Part shown: positions 21,724-33,089 of the stretch, piece by piece
Numbering within the stretch: the stretch's first letter is position 1
How the letters are laid out: the number at the start of each line of letters is the position of its first letter
Source: Atherinomorus stipes
Taxonomy: Eukaryota > Chordata > Actinopteri > Atheriniformes > Atherinidae
Length of the DNA: 64,000 nt
Direction: 5' to 3'
Assembly: GCA_023101725.1 (NCBI GenBank)
Contig: JALJCO010008621.1
Location: forward strand, 727,001 to 791,000
Notes under the pieces: generated by a model
Databases searched by the model: none
What the model was told of the DNA's origin: nothing
What the model saw: only the letters and a program-made list of their open reading frames with translations
Made by a program: the position numbers and the translations under genes

Positions 21724-22560
21724 AAGGGTCAACAGGTTTTCAGTTGCAGCTGCTGTGGAGATGTTAAGGTGGACTTTGGAGGGAGCTGTGGTGAGATAAA
21801 ACAAGAGGTGAAAAAATCAAATATACATCTGTATATTTAATGTTATTTTATTTGCAGTGTATGGCACAAAATATCCTATATTTGAAGGGAGCTAGTACTG
21901 ATGTTACCTGGGTGTATTCAGAGCTCTTTAAAGCTTCTTATAAAATTGGCATACTGAATGTGAGAAGATCATTTGGTGTAAGTTAAATGTTATGTTTTTC
22001 AAGATGGATTGTGTAAAAAAAAAAAAAAAAAAAATCACGTGTTCCATATTCAAAACAGAATATATTTGCATTGCACGTGCATGAGTTTATTTTAAACATT
22101 AATTGTAGCTACTAGACTTAAGACTGGCTGATTTTCCTTCTCTTTTAAAATGCATTTGAGCCCACATATGATGTGAAACTTAATCTAATTTTATTTTTGT
22201 TTTAAAAACAAACAAAAAAAGCCAACCAAGTCAGTGCCATGATTCAACACCCACACTTACTAGCTGTGTAAAAGAATATTTATTTTCCCTTCATTTGTTC
22301 AGAAAAGATTCTGTTCCTCAAACTCTATCATTGATGCTACATAAAACATACTTATTTTGTTGTAAGTGTGACATTCCTTTAGTGTGAATTATAACACTTA
22401 ACGCCCTCTAACTTATGCACTTTGTTTAAACTTCGAATTTCGAAATATTTTTCCATATTTTCCCCTTGTGTCTGTACTAGAACATAGTCGTTAACTGCGT
22501 TGTCCATCTTTTATCTCCCACTGCTACAAAAATGGATGATTTTTGCTCCTAATCTAACTG

Positions 22561-22566
22561 ATTAAA
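22561..22566 (+). terminator. Candidate abtb1 poly(A) signal ATTAAA
   Basis: ATTAAA about 840 bp past the abtb1 stop, preceding CTTGTATTGC and a GT-containing stretch. It would give an A/T-rich 3' UTR of about 850 nt, which fits the unbroken non-coding sequence from 21724. Confidence 0.45.
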
Positions 22567-22749
22567 CCTTGTATTGCAAGTACAAGTAGTGTTTCATTCA
22601 TCTTAAATTGAATCTTCTTTGAAGTCAGTGTGGTTTCTTAAACCTGAACTGCTTTCACTAATACTTGTTTTAGAACTGCCACTAGCTCCATGAAAGACCT
22701 CGTCATTGTCTAGCAGTATGTCTTAAAAGATGAGTAGATCTTTTGAGTC

Positions 22750-22870
22750 CAAATTAGTGCCTGACTGATATATTGGCCGGCTGATATATCGGAATGATAT
22801 TTGTGTTTTTTTTTCTGGTATCGGCATTGACAGATATCAGCAGAAGTATCGGCCTGTCCACAGAGCTGCC
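22750..22870. repeat. ATATATCGG-type interspersed repeat fragment
   Basis: Contains GATATATTGGCCGGCTGATA followed by further TATCGG units, a signature of an abundant fish repeat. The class is not determined. Confidence 0.45.
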
Positions 22871-23743
22871 TGTGGAAAGTCATCTATATGCAGCTCTGTG
22901 ATTTTGGGGATGCTGCAGTCCATCCTTTCCACTTGCAGAGTGCTGATCTATCAATTTCTAAACAGGCAGGTTTTAAACTTTCAAGCTTCTTTATACCTGA
23001 TCCATTGCCAGCGACACAAAACCCACATTCACTTTTTGAAACACCGAAACTCTTCGACCGTTTATGCTATCCATCAGTGTTGAGCCTGAATGAATTCATT
23101 GATCGATTGTTCATGAAGTTGTTCATATATTGGGTGAAAGTCAACTAAACACATTGCTTTTCCACCTGATGAATGTTACTGTGAAATTCTTGATTCTGTT
23201 GTTTATGAACACCACTCTCTTTCTGGCCAATTCACACTGGATCTGTGTGCGCTGTACTCCAACAGCACTTTGGCTGCTGGTTTGTTCCAACCTCCACAAC
23301 GCATCAACTCACACTGGAGTCTGATGCAGCAGGCTGTGTGAACTAAACCATTGACCCAAATGGCTGTGTTTAGCTCCTGAGGCCGCACTGCACACTGCCC
23401 CCACGGTGCGGTGTGAATTAGCCTGATTGAAATTCTTCAACAAACCAATCAGATCGGAGCCACAGTTCACAGTGATTAATGTTTCTAATCGGGCTGTATC
23501 AACAGCTCTTAGATTAGCTATGATGGCATGGATCTGTTTTGGACTGCCAGAAAGATTCAATTCTTTATTGATGCATTTATTCAACCAGACTCTCAATTCC
23601 AATGCACACAAAAACAGACTCCACAGTTGCTCAGTCAAATACTTAGAGACCATTTTTGATTCATTATCAAATGATTATTTGCCTGCAAGCTCTGTAAGTA
23701 CCCCAGCATGGTTAGGGTACTTGCATAACCAGGTTAGGTAAGT

Positions 23744-24440
23744 ATACACAGCTGTGTGAAAAAGTGTTTGCCCCCCTCCTGATGTCTTACTTTTTTGCAT
23801 GTTAGTCACACTTAAACGTTTCAGATCATTAAACAAATTTATGTGAGACAAAGATAACATAAGTAAACAGACATTCTCCTCCTGGATTTTTTGGTAGACA
23901 GCAGAAATCATGGTTCCATTTACCACAGCAAGTCTTCCAGGTCCTGAAGCAGCAAAACAGCCCCAGACCATCACCAGTTCCTTTTCTGAAATGCCGTGTT
24001 ACTTTTATGCCAGATGTAATGGGACCTAAACCTTCCAAAAAGTTCAACTTTTGTCTCATCAGTCCACAGAGTATTTTCCCAAAAGTCTTGGGGATCATCG
24101 AGATGCTTTCTGGCTAAACTGAGATGAGCCTTTACGCTCTTTTTGCTCAGCAGTGGTTTTGGTCTTGGAACTCTGCCATGCAGGCCATTTTTGCCCAGTC
24201 TCTTTCTGATGGTGGAGTCATGAACACTGACCTTAATTGAGGCAAGTGAGGCCTGCAGTTCTTTGGATGTTGTTCTGAGGTCTTTTGTGACCTCTTGGGT
24301 GAGTCGCCGCTGTGCTCTTGGGGTAATTTTGGTCGGCCGGCCACTCCTGGGAAGGTTCACCACGTTTTCACCATTTATGGATAATGGCTCTCACTGTGAT
24401 TCGCTGGAGTCCCAGAGCTTTAGAAATGGCTTTGTAACCT
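23744..24440 (-). mobile_element. Tc1/mariner element, internally deleted and 5'-truncated
   Basis: The end at 23744 carries the Tc1 signature GTGTGAAAAAGTGTTTGCCC. Minus-strand frames at 24363-23971 read GRPTKITPRAQRRL (HTH region), TIRKRLGKNGLHGRV and FWENTLWTDETKVELFG, with the first catalytic Asp in WTDETK. A shift then leads to the frame MVWGCFAASGPGRL, VVNGT, YQKI and straight into 3' non-coding sequence. The region with the second Asp and the final catalytic residue is missing, so the transposase is dead. The far end is absent where a SINE begins. Confidence 0.9.
23880..24363 (-). pseudogene. Tc1-like transposase pseudogene
   Basis: Two overlapping reading frames (24363-23971 and 23974 downward) encode successive parts of a Tc1 transposase. 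They are separated by a small deletion in the DDE domain around 23965-23985. The C-terminal third is missing. Confidence 0.85.
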
Positions 24441-24442
24441 AA

Positions 24443-24630
24443 ACAGTGGCTCAGGTGGTAGAGCAGGTCGGGCAATGATCGGAGGATCGGCAGTTCGAAT
24501 CCCGATCCCCCAGCCATATGTCGTTGTGTCCTTGGGCAAGACACTTAACCCCCCTTGCCTTGTATGAACGTGTGTGAATGTGCCGGTGGTGGTCGGAGGG
24601 GCCGTAGGCGTGAAATGGCAGCCACGCTTC
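24443..24630 (+). mobile_element. tRNA-derived SINE
   Basis: The tRNA-like head has box A near GTGGCTCAGGTGGTAGAGCA and box B GTTCGAATCCC. It is followed by a body with CTTGGGCAAGACACTTAACC and GGTGGTGGTCGGAGGGGCCG, typical of a percomorph SINE. It directly abuts the Tc1 sequence. The 3' tail is truncated. Confidence 0.8.
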
Positions 24631-25079
24631 CGCTGCACGCTGCAGGAAACATTTGGTTGAGCTCATTGCTGCCAAAGGATTGCCAACCAGTCATAAAATC
24701 TAAAGTTTCACATGCTTTTTCCATCCTTCACTGTGAAAGTTTACATGTTGTGCTCAGTAAAACCATAAAAAGTGAAGTTATTACTGTTTGTTTACTGTTG
24801 TGACTTAGTTTAACACATTTTTGACCATTTCATGCCAAAAAGGTTTACAAACTTTTTCTTGGATCTTTATCTAGATCTACTGTTGCTAATTGCTATAAAG
24901 AATAAATAAACATGTTAATGGTCGATAAACATTGAAACCCCATAAACATTAGAACATTAGCATACTAACATTTACCTTTTGGTGAGAACGTTTTCAGTCA
25001 TGGAAAATTTGCTGCCCGTCACTGTATTCAATACTTACTCTGAGAGAAAGAAAGAATGTAAGTTGTTTTTTAAAATTAA

Positions 25080-25434
25080 ATCCTCCTATGTAAGTTTTGA
25101 CCCAAATATTAGCCGAATATTATAAAGTATTATGACCTTTTAATAATGTGAGTGATAATAGATGATTTCTAGGGTCAATAAACAGCACTTTATGCATGTT
25201 GGTGCTCTGAAGGGGCTGCCATCCTCGAAAACCAGACTTTAATGTCTCTCGTTGGATCATGTATCCTGGAGCACTTTGCTTTATGGCTCGATGACTTAAA
25301 TCAACAGGTCAAAATAGTCTGCAAACATAATTCCAAAACACAGATAGAGGCTGCTTAATTTTGCGACAGTTGTGTGGCATGTTGAAAGTTACAGGTTTAG
25401 TGCTCATAGTGGCCAAAAGTTACACAGTATCCCT
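25080..25434. mobile_element. Degenerate TTAA-flanked MITE
   Basis: The right end reads TTACACAGTATCCCT then TTAA (25435-25438). The left end after TTAA (25076-25079) reads ATCCTCCTATGTAAGTTTTG, matching the inverted right end at TGTAANTTTTGNCC. It is non-coding. Confidence 0.5.
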
Positions 25435-25439
25435 TTAAA

Positions 25440-28400
25440 TGCAGCTCTGTGTATTTGTTTTCAGCATAGAGACTAGTTGCAGAAAGCGGCTGAAGATGGC
25501 GCCATTTTTCATTTTATCTTCAGGCTCAACCTGCTGTGGCTGAGAGTTTCCTTTTCACCAGAGAATGGTTGTTCCTCAAACCTTTTCATGCGTTAAAAAC
25601 AAATAATTCTCACATCCAGGTCCCTGAACTCATGGGAACACTCTCTGAATGGAGCTATTTAACCGTGTTCATGCATCACAAGTTCACAACAACCTTAAGA
25701 ACAGGAATTTAAAAAAAGATGCACAGCATGTTAGCAGTGATTTAGATGTGTGTACATGTCTGTCAGTGTACTTGCTCAGTAGTTTAATTGGTGTCCTTGT
25801 GAGCTCCATCACTCTAATTTCAAAGTCTTTGAGGGGAAAACAAAACTATTTGTCACCTCAATGGGTGTTTGAGGTTTTAAGCTAAAATCTCAGAAGTAGG
25901 GCTGCTGTTGCGACACATTACTGTGTCGTTAAACACTGTGACCATCCTTTAGAAAACAAAACTCTTGGCTTCCTGCCCAGCTTCCCGAAGGATTACATGC
26001 TGAAAAAGACAGAATGAACAACCTATTTAGTTATTAACCCTGTAAGATTCCTTTACAAATGTTTTATTAGTGTTGCCAAGCAACTTGATGTGGTCTAAGT
26101 GTTGGGTGGGAAACTCCAGTTTATTACGACTTACTTCAGATAAATGGATATAGCCTAATATTTCTTACATTTTATTCATTTTCCCTGGAGACTGTTTTCA
26201 GGTCACATTTAACATCCTCAGAACTGTATGGCTTCAAGTTGGAACATAAAAAGAGGGAGGCCTGGAAGCTGTGAATGTGAATGGCTGAAAACATCACTTT
26301 AATAGTTTTCACACATGCAGTGCAGCCCTGAGATGCTGAATTGGTCATTTGTGAGAACCCAAATTTTTCTTGCAGAGATTTTCCAGCTTGTTTTCTAAAG
26401 ATCACCAAGTGGGCATGTAGTGATTAATCTTCCATAGCATTCATTGTATGTGAGCATGAGTTGTTTGCCAGGATTTCCACCCCTTTGTCTCCAAGTGGAT
26501 ATGTTTGAATAAATATCATCATCAAGAAAGCTTCTCTGCCAGTCTCAACATGCTGCCAAGCCAGCAGTTTCCACACAGAACTTGCATCATGTGCGGCATC
26601 ATCTAAACTCTTCCCTCTTTCGTATTTTTACACGTGAGAGCACATCTCCGGGACAAAATGTCCTGCTGTGATCCACTTGTGTGAACAGCAACTGCAGAAG
26701 AAGTCCAGGCTGAATTGTTCATAAATTGCTTTGTCAGTTAAAGACATATTATGCCTTTTTGGCCTCAAGTGTCTTTTCCTTTTCCTTTTTTTTTTTTTTC
26801 CATTTTTAGTGCTTTGAAGGTGTCAGGAATCTTAAAAAACACCAGGGTACACATCAATGGGAGTTTTTCTATCTTACAGAGGTTGCTGTATCTCCCTCCA
26901 AGTGGAGGGTTGGTAGATTGATTCTTGAATCCAATCCTTTGTCAGACACTGAACCCCAAATCACCCCAAATTCATTCACTTGTCATGCAGAAGCTTTGCA
27001 TTTAGGTTAAATTAAGTGATTTTTTTTTAACATGTAAGATACTGCTGTTGAACTGCCTGAAACACCCAGTTTTCCTTTGTTTCCTTTCAACATTACTATG
27101 AACACAGTTTACGTAATGCCTACATTGGTACACTTAAAGAAAAAGTTGCACAAGTTGGTATTGTGTTGATCATAATGGTCACTGCACAAGTGAGCTGTGA
27201 CATCAACACAGAACGACAGATCATTTGACTCTTGTGATGTGCTTAACTGGTTGCAGTCTTCATCACAAACAGGAATAGCTGCAAATAATCCAACAGCATC
27301 ATTGGGCTAGGTTAGGTCAAATAAAATTAGTGTGCACACTCAAATGTAACATATTTTAAATGTCACTGTTTTGCATTTAAGTGTTTTTTTTAATGTTTTT
27401 CTAAAAAAAATTAAAACTTTTTTGAGTTACAAATGCCTGTAGCGATGCACCCACTTGCACGCTCTTCCCTGAAGCTCTTCCTTTTTCCTTTTTTTTTTTT
27501 TCTTTAAATGTGGCAGACATAGCATGCGTCAAGTTTCAAATTTAGGAAGTGCACAGCTGGCAACAACATGCCTTGCATGCCAGGAATTGAAACATCTGTT
27601 AAGGAACGTATTATTTCGGTCACTGATTACCATTTTTGATAAAGCAGGTGACCAATACAGCAGACTGGATCATCCTGGGGGGGATGTACAGAAGGTGTCA
27701 AGAGATGCAGAAACAAGTACCCATGATATAAGAAAAAAATATTTGTAGCTATCAAAGGATGAAAATATGTCAGAATAGATTGTGTAAGTAATAGGCTCTT
27801 TAAATTGGGCCGAAGTGGTACAACGACGATCAAAAATATTTAGTTAAATCTTTGGAAATTATTTAAATATTTGCCCATTCTATAGATTGTTGCTGGTTTT
27901 GATGAAATATTTTTGGATTATGAACCTTTGTAGCTCTAAAACTATACAAGTTTTTACCTGAGTTATGAAATAAAACAACAAAGCACAAATACAAAGAGAA
28001 GAAACCGCTTTGTCCTTGGAGATCTGACTGTGGCATCATCATTAAGCTGATATTTCTGGAAAGACTGAGGAAACTGATGACTGATGAATTTTCAGGAAAC
28101 ACGAGACATTCTCATTTCTAGCTTAACCATGACAATGTGATGGTTCTTACACAGGTTGCACCAACATATCAGAAACTTAAATTCATTTTTACCGAATGCT
28201 GTAGTTAGACCAAATGTCCCGAAGGCCAATAATCTTTCCATTATATTTGGTTAGTTTGTGTTAAGTGCTAATTAGCAGATGCTAGCATTGCTAATGTGCT
28301 TAACTCAGCTCAAAACACGGATATGCATTTTTACAGACTCCTAAAGCTGCTAAAATGTCTTCAGTCTTGCTTTACAATGTGGTTACATAATACTTATGCT

Positions 28401-29940
28401 TTCAGTTAGCGTGACTCACTCAAATCTCATTGTCAACACAGCAGCAAAAACACTCTTAGCAGCCTGTCGAGCAATAAATCACATTTTCTTTTCCCCCTTT
28501 TCTTTGAAACTGTGGTCATAACAAGCAAAGACCTGCTTCAGGTTCAGAACATTAATAATGGCATGAACACATCATTTTACTAGAGAGACACGTACTGAAC
28601 TGTATGTTTCTAATGTATTGTAACGTTTGTTTTGATATGGCTCAAAGGAAGCACTTGTAACTGTAGTGATAACACTCCTTAACAGAGGAAATGGCCCATG
28701 CAGTGAGATTTTTCCTCCCTCTGTTCCACAAATTACTCATATTTTCATCATGTGTGCTCATTCGCCCTTAAAGGAGAAACATGAGGAGGGTAATAAAGGT
28801 TAAAATCTTGTGGCTCTTGAGTCATGCAGGATCTGTGTTACTCACAGAGACGTTTCTGTCACATCTGCAGCAAACTGCAAGAACAGAAGTCTGAAAGACA
28901 AAAGAGAGAAAAAGCCCATATGTTCTGCTCATTCTTTTAGCAGTTAAAGCTATTATCTGCCACATTGTTCTCACAACAAGATGGTCAAAAGATAGTCAAG
29001 TTTAGTTTGGGGGCAGCTTCCTTTAAAAATCTCTCAAATAATTTTTTATGAATGTGATTTCCTCCATCTCAGTTTAGCTTTTTTTGTGGTCCAAAGTTAC
29101 ATCAGGTGCTACGTGGATGACGTGTGCAGAACATGCAGTGTTGGATCATTCGCACCATCTGGTCTCTCGTGTTTCCAACATGCTTATTGCAAGATGCTGC
29201 TATATGTGGCTCACGTGTAGAATGCAATACATACTGGAGCAGATGGGGAAGGCTGCAGGTGGTCAGACATATAGCTGCTAACAAGCACTAAGTCATAAAG
29301 CGGGATAACTTGTTCTCTCTCTCTCTTTTGGAAATCCATTTTAAGCAATTGTATATCTTTGTGTCACTGTATTTCCTAAGTCAGTAAGACAACAGAGTAT
29401 TAATTTTCCATTGCAAACACTGCTCTGAATATAGTATACTGGGCCCAGTCTACTAGGAGACAGTGTGAAGGTTACATTATTTAGCAACTATGGTTATACT
29501 GATGTTTAAACAGTGTTTAAGTGTTGTAGCTGATGGTGGTAAATATTTGTTGCTTCTACTTTGCATTTGTTGTGGTTAAAAGTAAATGAAAAACCCAAAT
29601 GCAGATGCAGGAGACAGACAGGTGAGGAGTCCACGTTCAAAATACTCCAAACAAGACCTTCTAGCAGCAGAGACAGTGCTTAAACAAGCTAGAACACACT
29701 TTGTTAAACAAAGAGGAGCTAAACAAGATGCAGAACCGGATTTAAGACAAATATGCAAAGATTGGTCAAGAGGGAAAAAGAACCAAGTAGTTTTTATACA
29801 GAAGGAGGTAATAGCTTTTGCAAAACAGCCTGCAAAACAGTGGCTAAAAATGGCTGCAAGAGACAAATGCAGGAGACTAAATACTTAACAAGAAGAAAAA
29901 AACAGCTTGCAAAATAAAGATGCAGCACTGGATGAAAATG
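25440..29940. other. Gene-poor intergenic region
   Basis: No exon-like frames with splice signals, no RNA gene and no clear repeat. Short open frames on both strands (about 60-100 codons) have A/T-rich composition and no recognisable motifs. Confidence 0.5.
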
Positions 29941-29950
29941 AAGATTTTGA

Positions 29951-30330
29951 CTTTAGGCAAGGCAAGGCAAGTTTATTTGTATAGCATATTTCATGTACAG
30001 AACAATTCAAAGTGCTTTACATAAAACATTATAAGCAAAAGGGAGAGAAAAAAACAATTAGAAGCATGATTCAAAATTAAAAGCATTTAAGATTAAAAAG
30101 AGAGAATACAGAGATGTGCGGATTTTAATTTTTGAATAAAATCTACGTAAATGCAGCTGAGAACAGGTGGGCCTTCAGCCTGGATTTAAATAAACTAAGT
30201 GTTTCAGCTGATCTGAGCCGTTCTGGGAGTTTGTTCCAGACATGTGGAGCATAGAAGCTGAACGCAGCTTCTCCATGTCTGGTTCTGACTCTGGGAACTG
30301 ATATATAAACTTGTTGAAAAACTCTACTGT
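29951..30330. repeat. 'AGGCAAGGCAAG' fish retroposon 3' region
   Basis: Starts with tandem AGGCA units, then TTTATTTGTATAGC and AATTCAAAGTGCTTTACATA, then GAACAGGTGGGCCTTCAGCC and a GGAGTTTGTTCCAGA stretch. This layout is typical of a very common fish non-LTR/SINE-type repeat. Confidence 0.7.
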
Positions 30331-32547
30331 AATCAAATCTAAAGCTGTATAACTCTGTTTTTTAGTTCTGTTTATTTATGTTTTATTCATTAGCCAGGTA
30401 ATGTTTAAACTAACAGGAACTATTTAGCTAATTCTATTCTTATGCTAAAAAATAGCAGACAGGAATGATTCCCAATGTGTCATTAACGTTTAGATGAGAA
30501 AACTAAGTTTGTTTTATATAAACAAAGGATTTTCCAGCACTGGATACATGCTCCTTAATGTCATCGATCTCAGATAGCATTTCCATGATGCAACCCAGGA
30601 CTTCACCACTGCAACACTGAGTTTAACTATGGTATGTTTATGGTGTTAATTGTGACCGTGTCCTGTAAAAGTGCATAACCTTGCCATTGTATGACACATT
30701 CTCCTGGGCCACATAAGACATAACTCATTGCTGCTGTCCCTGACAATATCCTAATTTGCAATTAGTCAGAGATTACCACCTGAGAGAGAGGGGAGAGGGG
30801 TAAGCCCATACTTAGCAGAGACTAACCTGAAAAGCTTCGCCTCTCTGTCACGTTTTATTCTATCATTTAAAATGTTTTTATTTCTACTTTAACACTAAAA
30901 AGATTGTGATTTTGAGACACAAACATACTGGATTGTAGATGTATTATTGTCTATGTTCTGCTGTTTTCATCCCAGTTTGGCACCACAAATGACATATCAT
31001 CAGACATGTTGAAGATCAGGGCCAGTGTAGTGTTGTCTGAGACAGCCATTATGTAAGAAATGGAAGCGTAAACATTACACATGCTCTAAATTTGACATCA
31101 GGCTACCACTAATAAGATCTCCTTGGAGGATTATGTTGAAATGAGAGGGGTTCACCAGTCATTTTCTCCACATTTTCACTGCTACGTCATGCCTGAGGAT
31201 GCCTATAAAGTTTCATCAACACTGACTGCAGCTCAAGCTTATCAACCAGGAATTCTGTTTATCTCCCTTCTCTGCGTGTAGGCTCTGCTTGGAAGTGTGA
31301 CAGTCAGATGCTTACACTTAACATAGCCACAGTAATATGGGATTAAGCCTTACATGCTCTCTTGAAGCATTAGCAGCCAGGGCACAGACGAGCAAGCGAA
31401 CAGTGGTCGTGTTAGTCAGCTTTGTCAAAGACAACGAGCTCTCTGACAAAGCTGAGTAAATATATCTGGGAACGCGTCACAGAAACAATGCATTTTGGGA
31501 TGCAATGCAGACCACTTTCTCTCTCTGGTTTCAACTCTTCCATGCAGATCAGATATAAGTTGACTTCATCCTTCATGAAGTCTGTCTTCCCCTGTTTTTG
31601 TGTATACTACATTACTAAGCTTCACCTGAGGTGAGTCACAAGGTTGGCACTGTTGAACATGGCAACCTCCGCAGAGGTACCAACAGCGTCTGCATGTGAG
31701 GCAGGATTATACCGTTAACATGTGACTGTTTTGCCCTTAGACAGACCTCTATAACAGACAAGCTAAATCCATCCAACACAGCAAACTCGGGTTGGAACTC
31801 TTAAAATGTTAACGGTGGATTTCTGCAGATGCATGAAACGTGCTCTGATGACTAAATGTTTGATCTGCTGAGGCTCAAAGCAACACGTTCACTCTAGTTT
31901 GAGTTTTTAAATAACAAAATGAAATGAAAACAGAATTGAGCACCAGTGAAATGTTTTTGGGCTATCACAATGAACCGCAGAAAAACCAGGCTTTCATCTT
32001 ATACTTTTATTTCCCTCATCTGACGGTTGGCCCATAATAGTTGGTACCTATGAGTCATGTTGAACTGTTCCAATTTGTTAAAAAACTCCACCACAGATAG
32101 AAATGTTAAAGAAAACATGATAGTTAGATGGTGGATAACAGACCAGATGCATGATGAATCTCTGGGGTTCATGGTCAGTTTGTTCCTCTGTGTTTTGTTT
32201 GAGGATAGAGGCTAAGAACTGTTGCTTTAATTGGCACTTCAGGGACATTTACAAGTACTGCAAGAAAATATCGGTATCCAGATGCTGCTGAAAACAAACC
32301 ACGTTCTGCATCAGACATCCCCTACAGTAACTGAAATAACGCATCCCTCAGATCAAGCAGCAACAGGACCCTAAGTTTTCTGTTTCAGAAACAGAATCCA
32401 CCATCATATGGAGCATATTTAATTTCCATCCATGAATCAGGATTTTATGTGCATATTATGTACATTCTAATGAAGTTTAACCTTTTAAAATCTGGGGGAC
32501 TCTAGATTTCAAGCAGAGGTCAAAAAAAGGGGTTGGGGGTCAAAGGG
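30331..32547. other. Intergenic, nothing recognised
   Basis: A/T-rich unique-looking sequence with no gene, repeat or RNA signal that I can support. Confidence 0.45.
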
Positions 32548-32551
32548 TTAA

Positions 32552-33082
32552 AGGTACAGTGTGTAAAATTATGAACATCTAGCAGTGAAGATGCCAAATG
32601 CAGTCGTGAATGATAGTGACAATGAGTGGCCTGCACTCTTCCAGATATAAACATATTTTTATCTGATTATCTGTCTGATTCAGTGGCTTCAGGTGCAGTG
32701 ATGGCTGCTCTATAGGCAACAACATCAGAATAGTGTAAATGTTTTCTTTCTTCTTCTATATGCCTTTCAAGGTGTTACTTATCCCAAACGATGCACTAGC
32801 ATCAAGCAAACAAAGTCAGTACAGCAATTTTAAATCTTAGAGGGTTCTCACTTTACAAACAGAAAAATGTGTCCATCCAGAGACACCGTAGTAAAGATGG
32901 TGGTGCAAATATGGCAACTGCCATGGATGTGGGCACACAGCAGGTAGGTATAAATTGTTCTAAGAGAATAAAAGCACAACAGTCATTATGGTAAAGTGAT
33001 TAGATCCCAATAGAGACACAGTTTAAAATGATATATTACATTTTCATGTCATTAACTTTTGATTTTGTTACATGCTGCACCT
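32552..33082. mobile_element. TTAA-flanked MITE, AGGTACAGTGTGTAA family
   Basis: Begins AGGTACAGTGTGTAA and ends TTACATGCTGCACCT (12 of 15 in the inverted match), with TTAA on both sides (32548-32551 and 33083-33086). The 531-bp interior is non-coding. The TTAACC/AGG end pattern resembles the element at 14583. Confidence 0.75.
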
Positions 33083-33089
33083 TTAATTT

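Noticed and set aside
23309..23741. Overlapping open frames of 104-114 codons on both strands
   Set aside because: No recognised domain. Both lie beside the Tc1 element and have no splice or promoter signals.
24447..24515. tRNA-like sequence with box A and box B
   Set aside because: It is followed by the SINE body and lacks a proper acceptor stem, so it is a SINE head rather than a tRNA gene.
29586..29888. 100-codon plus-strand open frame rich in Lys and Gln
   Set aside because: No start context, splice signal or family motif. It adjoins repeat sequence, and the antisense frame is equally long.
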